From Symbiodinium natans (Eukaryota > Sar > Dinophyceae > Suessiales > Symbiodiniaceae), in contig CAJNDS010002215.1 in assembly GCA_905221605.1 (NCBI GenBank), forward strand, positions 475,001 to 507,500: a DNA stretch of 32,500 bases. Reading direction: 5' to 3'. Positions 1 through 14,100 of the stretch are shown here, in pieces. The notes below the pieces were generated by a model. The model worked only from the letters and a program-made list of their open reading frames with translations. It had not been told where the DNA came from and made no database searches. Both the position numbers and the translations under genes were made by a program. Position 1 is the stretch's first letter. Each line of letters opens with the position of its first letter.

Positions 1-2102
1 TGGAGACGTGCTCAAGCAAGAAGCAAGTCCGCGGTTTGAAATTTTCTGAAGTGTGCAAAGATTTGGGGGGTTTGGGTTACCCAGAGTACAGAGGCCTTAG
101 CAAAGTGGCCTGCAAGGGGCCTCAGACGATACACTTTGCCCCTTCCTCTCGCCTGCTGACAAGTGCCAGTGTTGGCTTTGATCATTCTCCTTGTGGGCTT
201 CCCATGGCTTCCCTAAAACCTAAACCCTAAACCCTAAACCCTAAACTTGGTTTGGTTTCCCAAGCACACTCCTGCATCCAAGAGCCGTGCCATGACCCAA
301 AACCCTGTAAGCGGGAGTCCAGGCCAAAAGCAGCGCAGGCGCGGGTCCGCCAGTGGTCTTTTAGTGCATCTGAAAAAAACCCTTCCAGATGACTCTTCGG
401 TGCTGTGTGCAAGTGGGGAAGCCGGCATTGGCTCACTGGAGTCTACCCTTGAGCGAAATTTTATTCAACCCTGCACCCCATTTTCCAGCAAGATCTAACG
501 CAACTCTTATTAGTAATCGGACTTCTTCATCGATGCCTTGCTAGAAAGCGCCAGCGCCAGGAGCCAATGCTGCCACCGCCCTTGCAGATGGAGGCGCCAG
601 GGCTGATCATCGGGCATGTACGCAGATGTTAAATCCATATTCAGTTCAAGGCTGGATCGGTTTGCGCCGTGCATTGGGTCCTTCCTTGCTTGTGGTGCCC
701 ATGCGTGACAAAAGCCCATGACCTATCAGGCCTTGCACACACGTCTCGCGGTGCCTTCAACAAAGGAGGAGCATGAGGAACTGTCCGCTGGCTAAGTTGA
801 GCAACGGGCACGCCTGTGTTTTCGTGAGGTTTCGCACCGTCATGCCCGGAGTCTGTTGGATGGCATAAGAAAGCAAGCGTGGGCTGAACCTGGCTTCACC
901 TAGCGCATGCCTCTGGAGCTGCATCGTGATGCATCGTGTCTGAGGTTGCGAAACCTCTCGCCCTTGGACCAGTTAGAACCTCAGAGGTCAGGCGGGTGCA
1001 GGCGGGTAGTGCAGCGAGCACAGGCACTTTGTGCTCGTGAAGGGGACCGGGGAGGGAAAGTCAGAGATTCGAGCTGCCATTGGAATCCCTTCTCAAGTTC
1101 CTATTGGTCATCTTGGAAAAGTCGCAATGCTTGGCTCGTTCAGCGTGTCAGCTCAAAGCTGCTTGTTTGGCGGCTAGCCGCAACCACATACGCTTCCTTG
1201 GATGCCATGTCATAATACGCTACAATACTATGCATTATTATCTGCTCTCAAAAGTTGGGGGTACCGCAGATCTTGGAGCACTGTAGTGAGCCCAGAAGAC
1301 AGATGCAGAACTCAGGCGCTTCGACTGCACTCCGCACTCGAAGATGTTTGTGCCGGAAGAAGAGCACCTACTAGTGAGCACTTAACAAGCAAAGGTAGGC
1401 CTGTCGGCCACGCTTAGACCAGCGGGTGGGCACCATGGCGGGTGGGCAAGCGGCGCCACCTGCGGCATCCTGCCAGCACAAATCGGCATCGAATCGTGCT
1501 GTGCCGCAGTGGCTGTAGCTGATGTGCCTGCTGCGGACTTCTGGTCACAACGATCCCCAGTGTCCCAGGCGAAAACGCGCGTGTTCTTCCGCTTCTGGGA
1601 TGCCTCGCCAGCACTTGGGCTCAACTCATGAGGCTCTTCATGTCTTCCTTGGGTTCATATAGTTATGGTATAGTTGGTTGTGCTGGAAGAGCGCAGCTGG
1701 ACCTCGCGCAAAGCAGCCCGAAGTGGATCTATCATCGCTACGTGTCGACACATCACAAGATGTGGCGATCATGTCCAGCAGATGTATTCAGCATTGGGCA
1801 TGTTTGAGCTGAACGGATGGTAGTCAGTGACGACCCGGCCTGTCGGGACAATGCAAGTCACGCTTGTCAGCTGCTGAGGTCGGAACGCACGAATGCATTC
1901 GTGTCTTGGGCAGCTGTGACTAGGCACAAGATTGCAAGCAACTGGAACCCAAGCATCCTAAATGGAGAAGTGTGCTCGATTTAACATCTTCAGTGCAAGG
2001 GCAAAGGGCAACTGTGTGAGCTGCGGCTCCTTGCAGCACCACACAGCAGCTCTTGGTGACCGCTGACTGCGGCCGACTTGCCATGAGAACGTCTGCTGCA
2101 AG
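1..2102. other. Upstream region, no convincing gene
   Basis: Holds the telomere-type array at 211-246. Open frames here have no recognisable motifs. The first exon and promoter of the TPS gene may lie here or before the window. Confidence 0.6.
211..246 (+). repeat. Interstitial telomere-type repeat (CCCTAAA)n
   Basis: About five units of CCCTAAA, one of them 8 bp and one 6 bp. This is the complement of TTTAGGG, the Arabidopsis-type telomere unit also reported in dinoflagellates. It is inside the sequence, not at an end. Confidence 0.9.
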
Positions 2103-2152
2103 GTCATGAGCTCGGCAGCTGGGATTTGAACTCGGCTGTGCAGCTGAGCCGG
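2103..2152 (+). CDS. TPS gene exon: CBM20-like, LGSWDLNSAVQLS
   Basis: After an AG at 2101-2102 the translation reads HELGSWDLNSAVQLSR. This matches the LGxWD...AVxLS core of CBM20 starch-binding domains, which can sit at the N-terminus of such enzymes. A GT follows at 2153. Only a fragment is visible and the upstream part of the domain was not found. Confidence 0.5.
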
Positions 2153-5100
2153 GTGGAGCAGCCCGCGGCCCCAGAAGCTTTAAGGGAAGCTTTAAGGCGT
2201 AAATGTTGGGCTTGGAGGCTTTTTGCGCTTGAAGCACTATAGGCGATACATCGATGGCAGCAGGATGTCAAAGTTTGTGGTCTCGCCTCAGGTGCAAAGG
2301 ATGCTGGTGGACCACAAACAGCGTGAGGCAGCTCGGCCTGACGACATTTTCATGGGTGGTAGTTGCTAAACCCGAAGTCTTTCCTTTTCGACTCCCAACG
2401 TCCATGATGCTTACATCGTAGTGCTGCTCAACCTAACCTACCGGCTAGAACTTGGTTCAGGTGCATGCAACAGGTCCGAACTCCGAACATGCTTTGCACC
2501 GTCGACCGCATAAACCACAGCTTGTTGCCCAGTAAAATACTCACAACATCTTGCAACTCTCCTCTTTGAACCCGTGAACCGTGATGTCCCGGTCCATGTT
2601 CTTGGTAAAATTAGCAGTGTTCGGATGGCCAAGGATTCCTCTGAAAGAGCATTTCGAGCAGCTTGGCGTTGGGAACAGCGCTAAGGACTCCAGGTTATAC
2701 ACCTCGATGAGACGTCAGAGCTGTTAAATTTGGCTTTTCGACTCTAACTCCCACCTTCCGGAGCTGCCAGGTACCGCTATGCCATCTACAACTCAGACAC
2801 CGATGACTTTATCCGGTGGACGAAGGACCTTCGTCTTCGAACGCCCTGCGCCTGCTTCCCCCACTCTTTTCCAGAAGCCGCAGCCCGACTGCCATCGGAG
2901 GAGGGGGAAGAACCGCTCTTCGCAGTCGCGACTGGCCTCGAGCTCAAATGGCTGGGGGGGGTTCTTCTACAGCAGTGCAGCAGCAGTGCAGCAGCTGTGC
3001 CCTTGACAAACCAGGCCCAGAACACTCGGAGTCAAAAGGGATCATATATCAGGGAACATCAGGGAACATACTCTAAACCATGAAACAGAGAGGCTTCCAA
3101 ATGCTTCCACTGCCAGGCCGGACCTTGATTTTGGAAGATGACGATGGCCGCTGCCGTGCTACGGGCGACGACGAAGCAGGGCAGGCCAGCGTCTGTCTTA
3201 GAAACCATCTTGGATCATGTTGGTATCATTGTTCCCTGTTTTAAGGTTGTGGGTTTAGGGTCTGGGGCTTTTGGATACTGTTTATCAGGGGATCGGGCTT
3301 TCTGTTTCACATGTCCCGGATGTAGAGCAATTTACCTTTGAGGGCTGCAGCAAGGACTTTATCCTGTGCTATTTCGGTCTTACCTATTCATTATCCTGCT
3401 TTCAGGTTGCGAGGTTTACCCACGCTTTGTTGCTTGCCCGTGAAATTGCGTCTTTTTCAGGTTGGAGGGCTAAAAACCCTTCACAAGCTGCGCTCAGATC
3501 CTACAGTGTCCTAGAGTCATCAAAGAAATCTTCCCAGATGTCCACCGTGGCCTCTCGGGGAGCGTCCCTGGCTGCTGAAGCGCGACTCAGCCACAGAGTT
3601 GCAGGGCTTCGGGTGGTTTGGAGAGCATCTCTCAGCGTGAGTGCTGAAAGATGGCAAGGAAGCATGATGGTCAGAGCTCTGCTTGCACCTTAAGCGCCCC
3701 AAGGAATGTGGGCAGCCGACCTCCTAGTCCGTCTGGCTATCATGGGACGCTTGTCGTCGGCTTTGTTCCTGCAGGCTTTGATTGAGGATGGAGCAGCCTA
3801 TTCAGTAGGTCACGGCCATCGGCGGTAGTGTCTTCAGCTGTAGTTCTGAATTTCTGGAGATTTAACCTTACAATTTTCTGGCGAATAGATTTCTATTCTT
3901 ATAAGGAGTTCAAAAGCCTACTTATGGTTACAATTATTAGGTCCTGATAGAACAGACATGGTGTTTCAGAGTTATCAGACGGCGGCTCATGTCCTTGCCA
4001 ACCTTAGCAGTCATGCGGCAACACATGATAGAAACCACCCGAAAGGCCCCTAAAATGTGGAAGATGGACATGGTTTTCACTTCCAAGAATCCAAAATCAA
4101 CATCAAGCTGAACATATTCGCGTGGGCTCATGGTCAAAGATCCCAATTTCATGTTTGAAATCCACGCAAAGTTCGCAGCCCCATAGAGAGAGAGACACGC
4201 ACCGCAAAGCGCGTAAGTCCCAAGTAGCACCTACAGCAGACCGGGCCTGGGACCGAGGAGCCAGCCGGCGAGCCCGAGAAGTCCGGCCTCTCCCCGATCT
4301 GGCAGCTGCTGGAACCAGCGCTCCAAGTCCATGGAACCTTGGCCTTCGTTTAAAATTCTTTGTTGATCATGTATAATCCCCATAGTCCCCATCGGATTGC
4401 ACATGGTCTAGGCCGTCTTAGGGTTCAGGGTTGTTGTCGGTAGCTTGCTTATTAAAGGGACCCAAAGTCATCCCCAGGGAGTTGGCTAGGGCTGAGGCAT
4501 CTTGAGGTTTGGAATCCACCTGCTGCAAAAGGAATAATATGAGCATATATAGGGTACCGGGTATTCTGAAATCGCCAGTTTGTCCGCTTCGGCTTCCAGC
4601 CGAGAGGCGTCTAGAACAAGCAGACCAGGATCTGGTCTCCTCCAACAAACAAACCCCGTCGCGCTCACGTGGAGAGGTACTTGCAAACGCTTGCGCGGGG
4701 CTGGCCCAACGCGGGGTGTAGCGTGCGCAACGTTGCTAGGGCCGCTAGCTTCGCTTTCGCGCGAGAGGGGGGGTCTTAGCGGAGAGTTTCAGAGGGGGCT
4801 CCCAGGAGGAGGGGTCCCAGCAGGAGCAAGATAATCCCAGGTGTTGCGATTTTGGGTATCTCTCCATTGCCATTAAGAGGTAAACGAATCAGGACGGGCT
4901 CGGAGACCAGAACCCCATAAAACACCGATGCCCGCAACCTGTGGTCGGAACCATTTGGAATCCTTCCATTCCAACGATCTCTCGGCCTCACGGTGGCTTT
5001 CTCTCCCCCTCTGGACTCTACACGGACTCATTTGAAAAACAATGTAGTGTGGAGCGCGAGCGCGCACTTGAGGCAGCCGCGCTGGTTTCAAAGGGAAACT

Positions 5101-8100
5101 GCAAGGCCCTCTAGGATATGCCTCTGCTCAAGTGAAGCATCCTCCGCTTGACCAAAAAGGATCTTTCTCAGAAGCTTCTTGTAATTTCTGTCATTTCTTG
5201 TCTCATCAAGATCTTGTTTATTACCGAGATTCGCCAGGGTACTGAATACCCGAGGCCATGTCATGCATGTCGATGGCAGAACACCACAGAGCAGAGGTGG
5301 ATGCAAGAAATCCACATTTCAAGTCACACTCTGATTGCACGGGTGGGACTCGGCCCTGTGCAGGAGGCAAGATGGCGGTTCAACCACAGCCATGTACGCT
5401 TGTTGACATGTCAACTGACTAGTGATACTGGCGGCAGGCCCATCTCATCTCAGAGTCCAGTCTGTGTGCAGAGTGGTTGCATTGAGGACTTGACGCAGCT
5501 GTGCGACGTAACAAGTGACCCGGCGGCAACTGCAAGATACATTTGGGGTACAAACCACAGACCAGACCTTCCTGCTGAATTTCCCTTGTGAACCTGGGCT
5601 TGCCGAGGTGAGGACAGTGCCTTTCTTGTATTCCGAAGCCTGCCAGCCGCTGGGACCCATGTTTAGTGTTCTTGTCAGAACATGTTCTTGCTCAGATCCG
5701 CTGGATTGCTTGATGGGCAGCTTGCTGCACTCAAAGGGAGCCTGTGCACCCCCCTTTGATTCAGATTGGGCTTGCTAGCATGTGTGCTGAATCTTGATGT
5801 TCCGAGCTTCGCTGCCAGAGTTCGTGTGAAAAGAAACGTGGAGAGACTTTCGCTACACGGCAACCACGAGTGATGTCATCACTGCCCACTTCTCTTGGCT
5901 GTGTGGTGGCATGTAATTACTCGGGTGCTGGACTTCGATGTCGCTTGATTTTGCGCAAAAACACCCCAACAAGATGATCGACTCAAGGCAAAGGCAGTTT
6001 CGGCCAGAAGGGTAAGCACGACAAAGTTCAACAAAATTGAAAAGGAGTAGCCAACACTGGAAGCCTTAAAAACAGGTTTCGCACACGCGAACGAATTAAA
6101 GCAGAAACGCGGTTTGCAAGCGTACATGTCGCATACATCATGCAGAGCCACATGCGGCCATGAGCTATGATTCGCACTCCCTCACAACCCTCTTGACGAA
6201 TCCTGCCAAATGGAGAGCTGCTTGTATCTTGAGCAACACACGTGCCTAGGTTCTGGTCAAGCGAGCCGAGAACGGTGACTGGCAGGTATCGGGCCTAGAT
6301 TTTCCTCACGTGATTCCAAGCTCATCTGCAAGCTTCGGCGATGGCAGCCAGGGATTGTTCTTCCGTAGTGCCATCATGTGTGCCTCGTTCCTGCCTTGTC
6401 ACAGCAAAAGACCTATAGTGGACCTAGCGAATCACATATTAAATGGTTCAGATTTGTTGCAGGGTCAACTGGGCTGAGCCGATTGACTTACATCGCCAAC
6501 ACCGAAGCTATAAACAGCCCTGCACGAGATCGCAGCGAACCGTAGCCTCGCCAAGGTTGAAAAGATTAGCCATGGAGCAGGCACCGCTCTGCCACTACTC
6601 AAACACTTCACGCTGCTTGGGCAGCAAAGCTCCAACCGGACCGATGTTTCTCATCTTTCTCATCTCTCTAGCTTCAAGGAGGGTCGGCCCGGTGAAGGGC
6701 CAGAGCATGAGAGGTCTGCGCTTCAGTAGGCTACTGTGCTTAGGCAGACTGGGAGCAACAAGCCGCCTGCCGGTGAAGCCATTGATGTGTCCGTGAAGTT
6801 CATCGGCCATCCAGGAGGGGCAGTTGTGGTCTCATGCGGCAGGTACCTTTACGTCAGGTCTACAGTGCTCGTCCAAGTCGTGCCTTTGACCTCAGCCCGC
6901 AAGGTGTGTGCGTCAGAGATGACGCGGACAGGCCGGGATACAAGATGAGCCGATTTACCGCGTTGGCCCCGAACCCAGTCCATGAGCCCTGAAAACCTGG
7001 AGGAAGCAGCTCACTGACCTCTTGGCGAAGCATTCTTGCATCCCAGTCTTTCTCGACGAGGAGGGAAATGGCTTATACTTGTAGAGGTGCAAGGTGTCCT
7101 TGCGACTTTTGTTGCGCAGACGTTGCATGTCAGAAAGCCCACAAGCTGCAACCGAAGTTCCGACCCTGAACCCTGAGCCCTAAACCCTGTCGGACTTCCC
7201 ACAGACACAGATGTCAGCCGTCAGGATGTTGTGCAAAAGCACAACTTCTTCGCAGACCCATGTCCGCAGTTTATCAGGATTTGTGCTTGGTGGTGTTTCC
7301 ACGCTTTGCAGACCCCCCCCCCCTCAGATTCGAGTTGTGCTTATAAGCACTTCGAGCCTGCTGTCGAACATAAGCGCGTGGTTAGCTGCAAGCACGAAGA
7401 TGCAAGCAAAGGAAAGGTTGTAACATTCGGTTCAACCCAAGGAAGATTACCTGTGGCCTGTGTTTCACAACATGAAGATCTTCGATGCCACCATCACCGG
7501 CGACCATGCGCCTATCCAGCATGCTTGTGGCCTCCCCCAAAAGCCTCAAAGCCCAGTTAATACCTACGGTTGACAGCAGGTCTCTGATTAACCACCATTG
7601 TTCTCCAAGGAGTACGAGTCCTTCGACAAGGCACTCTGGAAGAGCTTCCTAGCCCTGAACAATGCATATGCGGACGTGATTACTAAGCACGGACTCATGG
7701 CGGCAAGTATCTTCCGCAAGCTTGTCAACAGCTTGTGCGGCGGCCAAGGAAGTGAATGGCCTTGCCAAGTCCTGTTGCCTGATGTCGTCCTTTATCCCCT
7801 GAATACAGCCCTCTTTGCCCGACAATTTCAAGGTGTCCCACGCGAAGTGGCTACGGCCCCTGGAAAACTAGATGTTGAGGAGAGCCCGGAGAGTACTAGA
7901 GTACCACCGGAACCAATGGTGGGAAGGCTCCTGTAGAAATTTGCAAACATTGCCAGGGGCACTCCCCTCCGACATGAAAGTTGGCTTCGGCACACGTGGT
8001 GGACTCTCCACCGCCCTGCACACCAACCCCTTCTGGCACAGCATACCAGTGCATGCACTGATTCGGTTCAAGCGACCCTGACACTTAGGAGATGAGAACA

Positions 8101-11100
8101 CGCTCGTCTGGATTCACGACTACGAGCTCGATTCTTCGGCTGCAGAAGAATCTAGAGAGTGTCGACAGTTGTGCTGGCCTTCAACGCTCCCCACTTGGAC
8201 TCGTGAAATGCCCTCCAGGCTTGCCACACAAAGAAGTGATAACTCGATAGCCCGTTGCCAGAATTGGCCATGAACATGAAAACGAAAATTGCAAAAGGCC
8301 AGCGCGACACCCTCAGCGGAAGAGATTCATTTCCAGACTGCCGAACCATCTTTTGGTCAGAGTTAGAAGGTGTATGGGTATGGGCGGTGTCGGATTTCAC
8401 GTCGCTGGGTCCCGAAGGTGATGGTCCCACGATTTGTCTACCACCGCAACTTGGATAAGTCAGATCCTTTTTGTTGCTTTGTCACACAATGCCTCTTTGC
8501 GCGCTGACGTTCCTCAATTGGGTTCTGAATCTCAGGAAACCCGGACTTCACCACGGGTCTGTTCCTCCACTGTGCATTTCCCAGCACAGAGGCAGGGCGA
8601 TGAACTGATGAGAGTGAAAGCGGGGTGGAGGAGGAATCTGATGGGAGACCAAGAGAGACATGTTGCGCGTGCGAACGACAAACGATGGTAGGCATGCCAG
8701 GCACTATCGAATTGGATACCAATTTATTTTGCCGCACACGCTCGCCGAAGCAGGTGATGAGCTGCTTACCCGTTCGAGAGGACATCCTGCAAGGAATGCT
8801 GAGCAGTAGGCCGGGCGAAGCGCTAGGGAGGAATCACTACTATCGTATACTGCTAGAGACAGCCTCTTAGTTCATGCAGCATATGGCAGCATACTATGAT
8901 CTTCAGCTCCTTCAAAAAGATGAGCAGTTGCAGGGGCCTTTGCAAGAGATGGGCGTGCTTCGTGTGTTGGTGTCTTGCATGACGCAGCAGGCTGGTGACC
9001 TTTCAGACGTTCGATTACCTGAGGCCGTGGGGCGGAAAATTCGAACCTCGCACAGCGCAAGCACAATTCTGCAAGTTTCATGCTGCACAGGGCACGCCGC
9101 TTACATCTGAACCATCTTAACCCTTGAAGTTGAGAATCGCGTGGGCATTGTGCAGAAATCTCGTGACAAGGGTTCGGCTGGGGCTCCAAACTGACTCATC
9201 GCTAGGTGCAATTCTCAAGTTGGATATGGATGATATGGGCATCGTGCCCTCCAACTTGCCACCCCAAAGCAAGACATCGTGAGTCGTTCACTTGAACATT
9301 GCTTCCACAAGCTGAGCAGGCTGCCGACGTTTGTGCCATGTTACTTAGTCGATCAGCCATCCAGCACCATGCCCCGCGAGGCACTTCATGTCCTGCTGCT
9401 CGGAAGTGCTGGGGACGCGCCATTCTTTTCAGAAGGGCGGAATCCTGCAGGCGGGCGTCCTCGAGTCTTGAATCGGTTGACTTTGGGCACTTTAGGCTAG
9501 GATGTTCGCAAGCATGGCAGGGGCAGGTTTTCAGCCCAGGGGAAGCGTTCTGTTCAGCAAGGAACCTCATGAGCTCGCTGACGATGTGTGCTGGGCTTCC
9601 GAGCCGACACGTCTAGCTCACACAACTTCGCATAACGTTTTCTCCTAGACTCGGGTCTCACTGAGAGCAGCATCTAGTTGCGGGGCAACTGCCTGCCTCA
9701 CAAGCCCCTTCATGAACTTCATTGCTCCTCATCACTACTGCGGTGCGGGCTTGGCGAGTTTAGTCTCTCCGGTTGACATCTTCACCGTTTCACATTGAGT
9801 TGAGAAAGTTAGACTGTGCATACCTCAAGCACGCCTTGCTGCAGTTGCCCTCCAGCCACATCGCCGCTGCCTGTTTGGGATCAGTCTGCACGTTGAACGT
9901 TGAACCCGAACGCCCTGCCATGGGGGCGCTGGACTGGGCAGAGGTGGACTGGACACAGTTGCCGTCGATAATCGGCGACCCTTCACGGCAGAAGGAGCTG
10001 CAGACGCTTCTGGAGGCACCAGATCTATACTGTAGCAGCATCCAAACTAGAGTCCTAAGATTAGTAGAGTGAAGTCCAGTAGCATCCTGGTCGTGGTTTA
10101 ATTGTCCCTCTACGGCTGGGCGGCATTTGCAGGCAGCTCTGGACAGCTTGGGCATGCCGCTTTCGGATCTCTGCGGTGCCGTGGACTCCCGTTTTTCACT
10201 GAATTACAATGACTTTGTATTCGCATGTTCTTGGCCTCACTGCATAACACCTGGACTCTTTTGAACTTGAACCAGCTCGTCACTGACTCGCGATTGTTCA
10301 GCGGCAGATGATTCGTGTTCGGGTTGGTTCGGTTTGGTGATGTCCATGTGTCACACGAGGACCTTTGCATCCTGGGGATCTTTGCGCTGCAAACGATATC
10401 TGGTTCTAGCCTGTTGAAGGAGAAGGTCTTGGGGCGACAAGTGCAAACAGCTATGGAGCGAAGTGCAACAGACTTCGTGCGGATCTTGCGCCGCTACATC
10501 CCTGCAGGTCGGACAACCTTGCATGCCGAGTTTGGCACCGATCGTAGTGGAGACACCCTGCCGCACGTGGCCATGCAGCTCCTGGGCAGGCTCCTCTACC
10601 GACTTGCAGACCTGCCTCCGCTGCATGATCTGCATTCCGAGGGGTTGCAAGGGCAGTTTGCCTTCGGGAAGAATTGGCGGCAGTTCGTGGAGCGGGGCCG
10701 CCTCTCCGCCGCCGGGCTGCTCAGCGCTGTGCAGGAGCTGCGGCGCTGCGCCGGCGGCTTCCAGCGGAGCTTCCAAGGGCTGAGGGTCCTGGACTTGGGC
10801 TGCGGCTCAGGAGTGCGGAAAGGCTCTTAACACCACTTCGCAGAAGCAGACTTTAGTATTTAGGCCCTACACAGTATACAGGCAAGCTGCACATTTCATG
10901 TCTCTACTGGCTCCCTGTGTTCGGAGGACTGAGCTCCCTGGCTTTCCGGCTCCTCGGAGCTGAGTTCGTCCTCTCTGCTGATGTACAATCGGCATCCTTG
11001 GATGCAGCCCGGCAGCTACGGCAGCTCTTTAACGAGGACCACCAGCAGTGGCAGCTAACGCAGGCTTCAGCCATGGACGCTCGATCTCTTGCCGTTTTGG

Positions 11101-14100
11101 GGCCAGTTGACATCGTTTACACATGGGGCGTCTTACACCATACAGGTGATGTTTGGCAGGCCCTCCACAATGCCCAACTGCCGTTGACTGACGACGGCCT
11201 GCTATTGGTGGCCTTGTATGCTGAAGAGTTCTACGACGAGAAGGAGAATGTCCTGGCAATGAAGCAGTTTTATCGGAATGCCACTCCGTGGCAGCAGGAG
11301 CAAATCGAGATTGCAACAGGCCCAGTTGTGCCACTGTAGCTACTGCAATGCTGCACTGCGGTCTCCTGATATCGCGGGGGGGGGGGGGGGGGTCGCTGGC
11401 AAGGCTTCCCTGGGCCTGAAGCTTGAAGCCAGTGTGCTTTTTTGGGCCTGGGCTGAAATCCTTTCAAAATTGATTGCTTGGTTTTTGCTGAGGAAGAAGA
11501 AGCAAAGGATGTCTTGGGTTCGAATGTTGAAGAAAAGTGTTGAAAACCCTGCCAAATTTCGGATGACCCGAAAGAATTAACTCGATTTATGAATTGGATC
11601 CTGCCGAAAAATTTTTCAGACACTCAACTCAAGAGGGAGATCACGCATTCATTGCTACCTTTGATGTTGTCAATGACGGGAGTATTGTTGCAAGTGCTCT
11701 CGTGCTTCTCATGTAGCTGTCCATGCGCCTGCAACAGGTCTCCACTGGCTGCGGCCACAACTGCGTGATGGCCAAAATCCGTTTGAGGTGATACGGAATT
11801 TCTCCGAGATGCGTGGGATGGACTTCTGGACGGATGTTCGTGACTGGTTGGGGGGCTGGCCCATGGAGTTTGTCAGCTCCTCGTCGGTTTTGGTCTTTGC
11901 AAAGCGTGCCGGACTCCGTTGCATCAGCATGCGCCGAAATGGTGGCAACACCGAGTTCGCATTCACGCGGCCGGCAGGCGTTGAGCGTTGGACGGCGGCC
12001 CAGCGGTGTGAACGCCTAAGTGGCTTTGAAGAGGACACGGAGGGCAGCTTTTTCCAGGTGCAGCAGTACTTCTATGCCTGGCCCGATGGCAGCTCCTCCC
12101 CTAGGAGCTGGTGGTTTTGCAGGTTGCCTGAGTCAATGCGTGAGCACTCGGATGGACGAGCAGAGCCCCAAAAGAGTCGGCTCTTGTTGATGACCGATGA
12201 GGGGCCCTTTGGCTATCCGAGTGCCCAGTTTGCTCGCCCAGATAGCTTGGCAGACAGGCAGTTGTCCTTCCATGCTTTTTGGGAGGGCTTCGCCTATATG
12301 TCTCCGGGTGAGCTTTCCTTGCCCCCCAACAGGGATTTTCGAAGCGAGCTTCGCGTGTGTCTCTTGCCCCCAGCTGAACTGTCCCTGGTACAAGAAGCAA
12401 AGATCAACGCTCAAGCGCAGCAGGCTGGACTTGATATGTCCTGATTGCAGGCACGAAGATGCCAGGCATAGGCGGTATAGTGACCACGATGTCCGCAGCA
12501 TCACTGAACGCAGCGGGTCAGCGAACGTTTGGGGCCAGTTCCTTGGGCAGGCGACATGGAGGTCAAGAGCAGACAAGGGGGAGACTTGGTGCACTGCGTT
12601 CTTGGAACCCGCACTATTCAACACTATGCAACTGGCTGGACATGCTGCAGACCTGTGCTTCTCAACTCGAAGTTGCGGGGCCACAACACAAGGAGCCCAC
12701 TGTCATTGTCTCGGTCCGCATGTGTGTGATTGGAGCAAGCGATGGCGGGCGTGAACGGCGATGATTGCAGCAGAAAGCAGGCAAAAAAATAGCTTTCCCC
12801 AAGTGAACAGTGTCTGCAGGCAGCGCAGTTGGCGAAGCTCCTTTAAACCCAGCAAGAAGAAGAGGCTAAAGGACCAAACGTTGCATCCCTTCCCCAGCAA
12901 ACCCTCAAGGGTAGTAGATAAATGCATGCCAGCAGGTCCCGGGGACTGTCCTAGACTCGTCCTAGACAAGCCGAAAAGACCATAAACGACCCTATATGAT
13001 AGCTTGCTTGGTTTGACGCGCTGTTTCGGATCCCCACCGAAGAGGTCGAACATGAGTCTCGGAGTGTCGTCGTCTTTGCGGACCACTTCGCGATCCCCTA
13101 CAATCATCTCATCAAGAAGATCTCGGATGACAAGGCTCGGAACCTGGCGATGCCACACTCGTTTGCTATACGCACCGACAAGGTGTAGGTGTGTTGCTTG
13201 GCCCCGCGAATGAGAGGAAGGATATGGGTTCCGAGGGATCCTGTAATCTTGAAAGATGTCCTGCACAAACTCGTGCACAAACTCGTGATCGGTCCCCTTC
13301 AGCTGCTTCACCTGCTCTAGGTCGTGGAGCGCGCTGCTTCCATTCGAAACAAGTTCAAAGGGAAGACCATCATCGGCCGCTCGGTCAGATCTTGGGGCTT
13401 GTGATGCAGTGACTCTACTAGTGTCAGGCTTTGAAGAGGTTTGGCCAGGCTATAGGAGTTGGCCTCGGCGCACGGGGCCGGACTGAAGCGCAAGATGAAA
13501 CTCCAGGTGCCTATGATCGATTCGACTGCTTCAGCGGGCTGACGCTCAAACTGCGCACCTTCCACCGTTTCTTACAGGCGGGAATTTTCTGTGGGCATGT
13601 TGGCCGGCCATACAGACCATCATCTTGTCTGTTTAGTTTTGTGCTCAACACACAAAGGACCCTCAAAATCATTTGGGTGCCACAACTTTCCCAGCTTTTG
13701 CTTCACCCTGAGGATTATCGCTCGCACAGGCCGTGGGTACGGGAGCCTTTTGTCGGTGGACTTTCTTCGGATCATGTGGCAAATGCCGCCGTGATGCTCG
13801 AAAGTCAGAGGTTGATTAGTTGCGAATAGTTTTAAGAGTTCAGGGTTAGGGTTGCAGTCCAACATGCATCTGCCAGCTGGCAAGAGGATGTGAGCGCAGC
13901 AAAAATCGATCCAATTTGGTTCAACTGCAAGCCCCAACTCTCCAAAGCCCTAAACCGAAGCGAGTTTGATTGCCACAGCCAGAGGCGGAGTGTGGTTCTT
14001 GTGCAGTACGTTCGCGCCCGCGCCACAGACTCGAAGCGGAAGGGCATGGCAACCAAGCTGCACGCAAGCTGGGGCTTTTGGTGAGCTTGCTCGGGAGCTT

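Larger units (their letters stand above)
2826..6755. other. Long non-coding-looking stretch between CBM20 and GT20 parts
   Basis: Contains an 11-mer tandem (ATCAGGGAACA, from 3049), the degenerate telomere repeat at 4417 and repeat copy A at 4585. The end of CBM20 and the start of GT20 may hide here in small exons. No clear motif was found. Confidence 0.5.

Noticed and set aside
2779-3076. Continuation of the YRYAIYNSDTDD frame as a long exon
   Set aside because: The residues after WTK become Ser, Gln and Pro rich and match nothing, so I ended the exon at AAG|GA. A longer exon remains possible.
9773-9919. Extension of the methyltransferase start upstream of ATG 9920
   Set aside because: The frame is open, but the residues look non-coding and ATG 9920 opens the coherent acidic stretch.
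12133-13311. Long minus-strand open frames (12133-12684 and 12703-13311)
   Set aside because: They overlap the methyltransferase last exon and a TPS exon on the plus strand, whose motifs are convincing; the minus frames show none.
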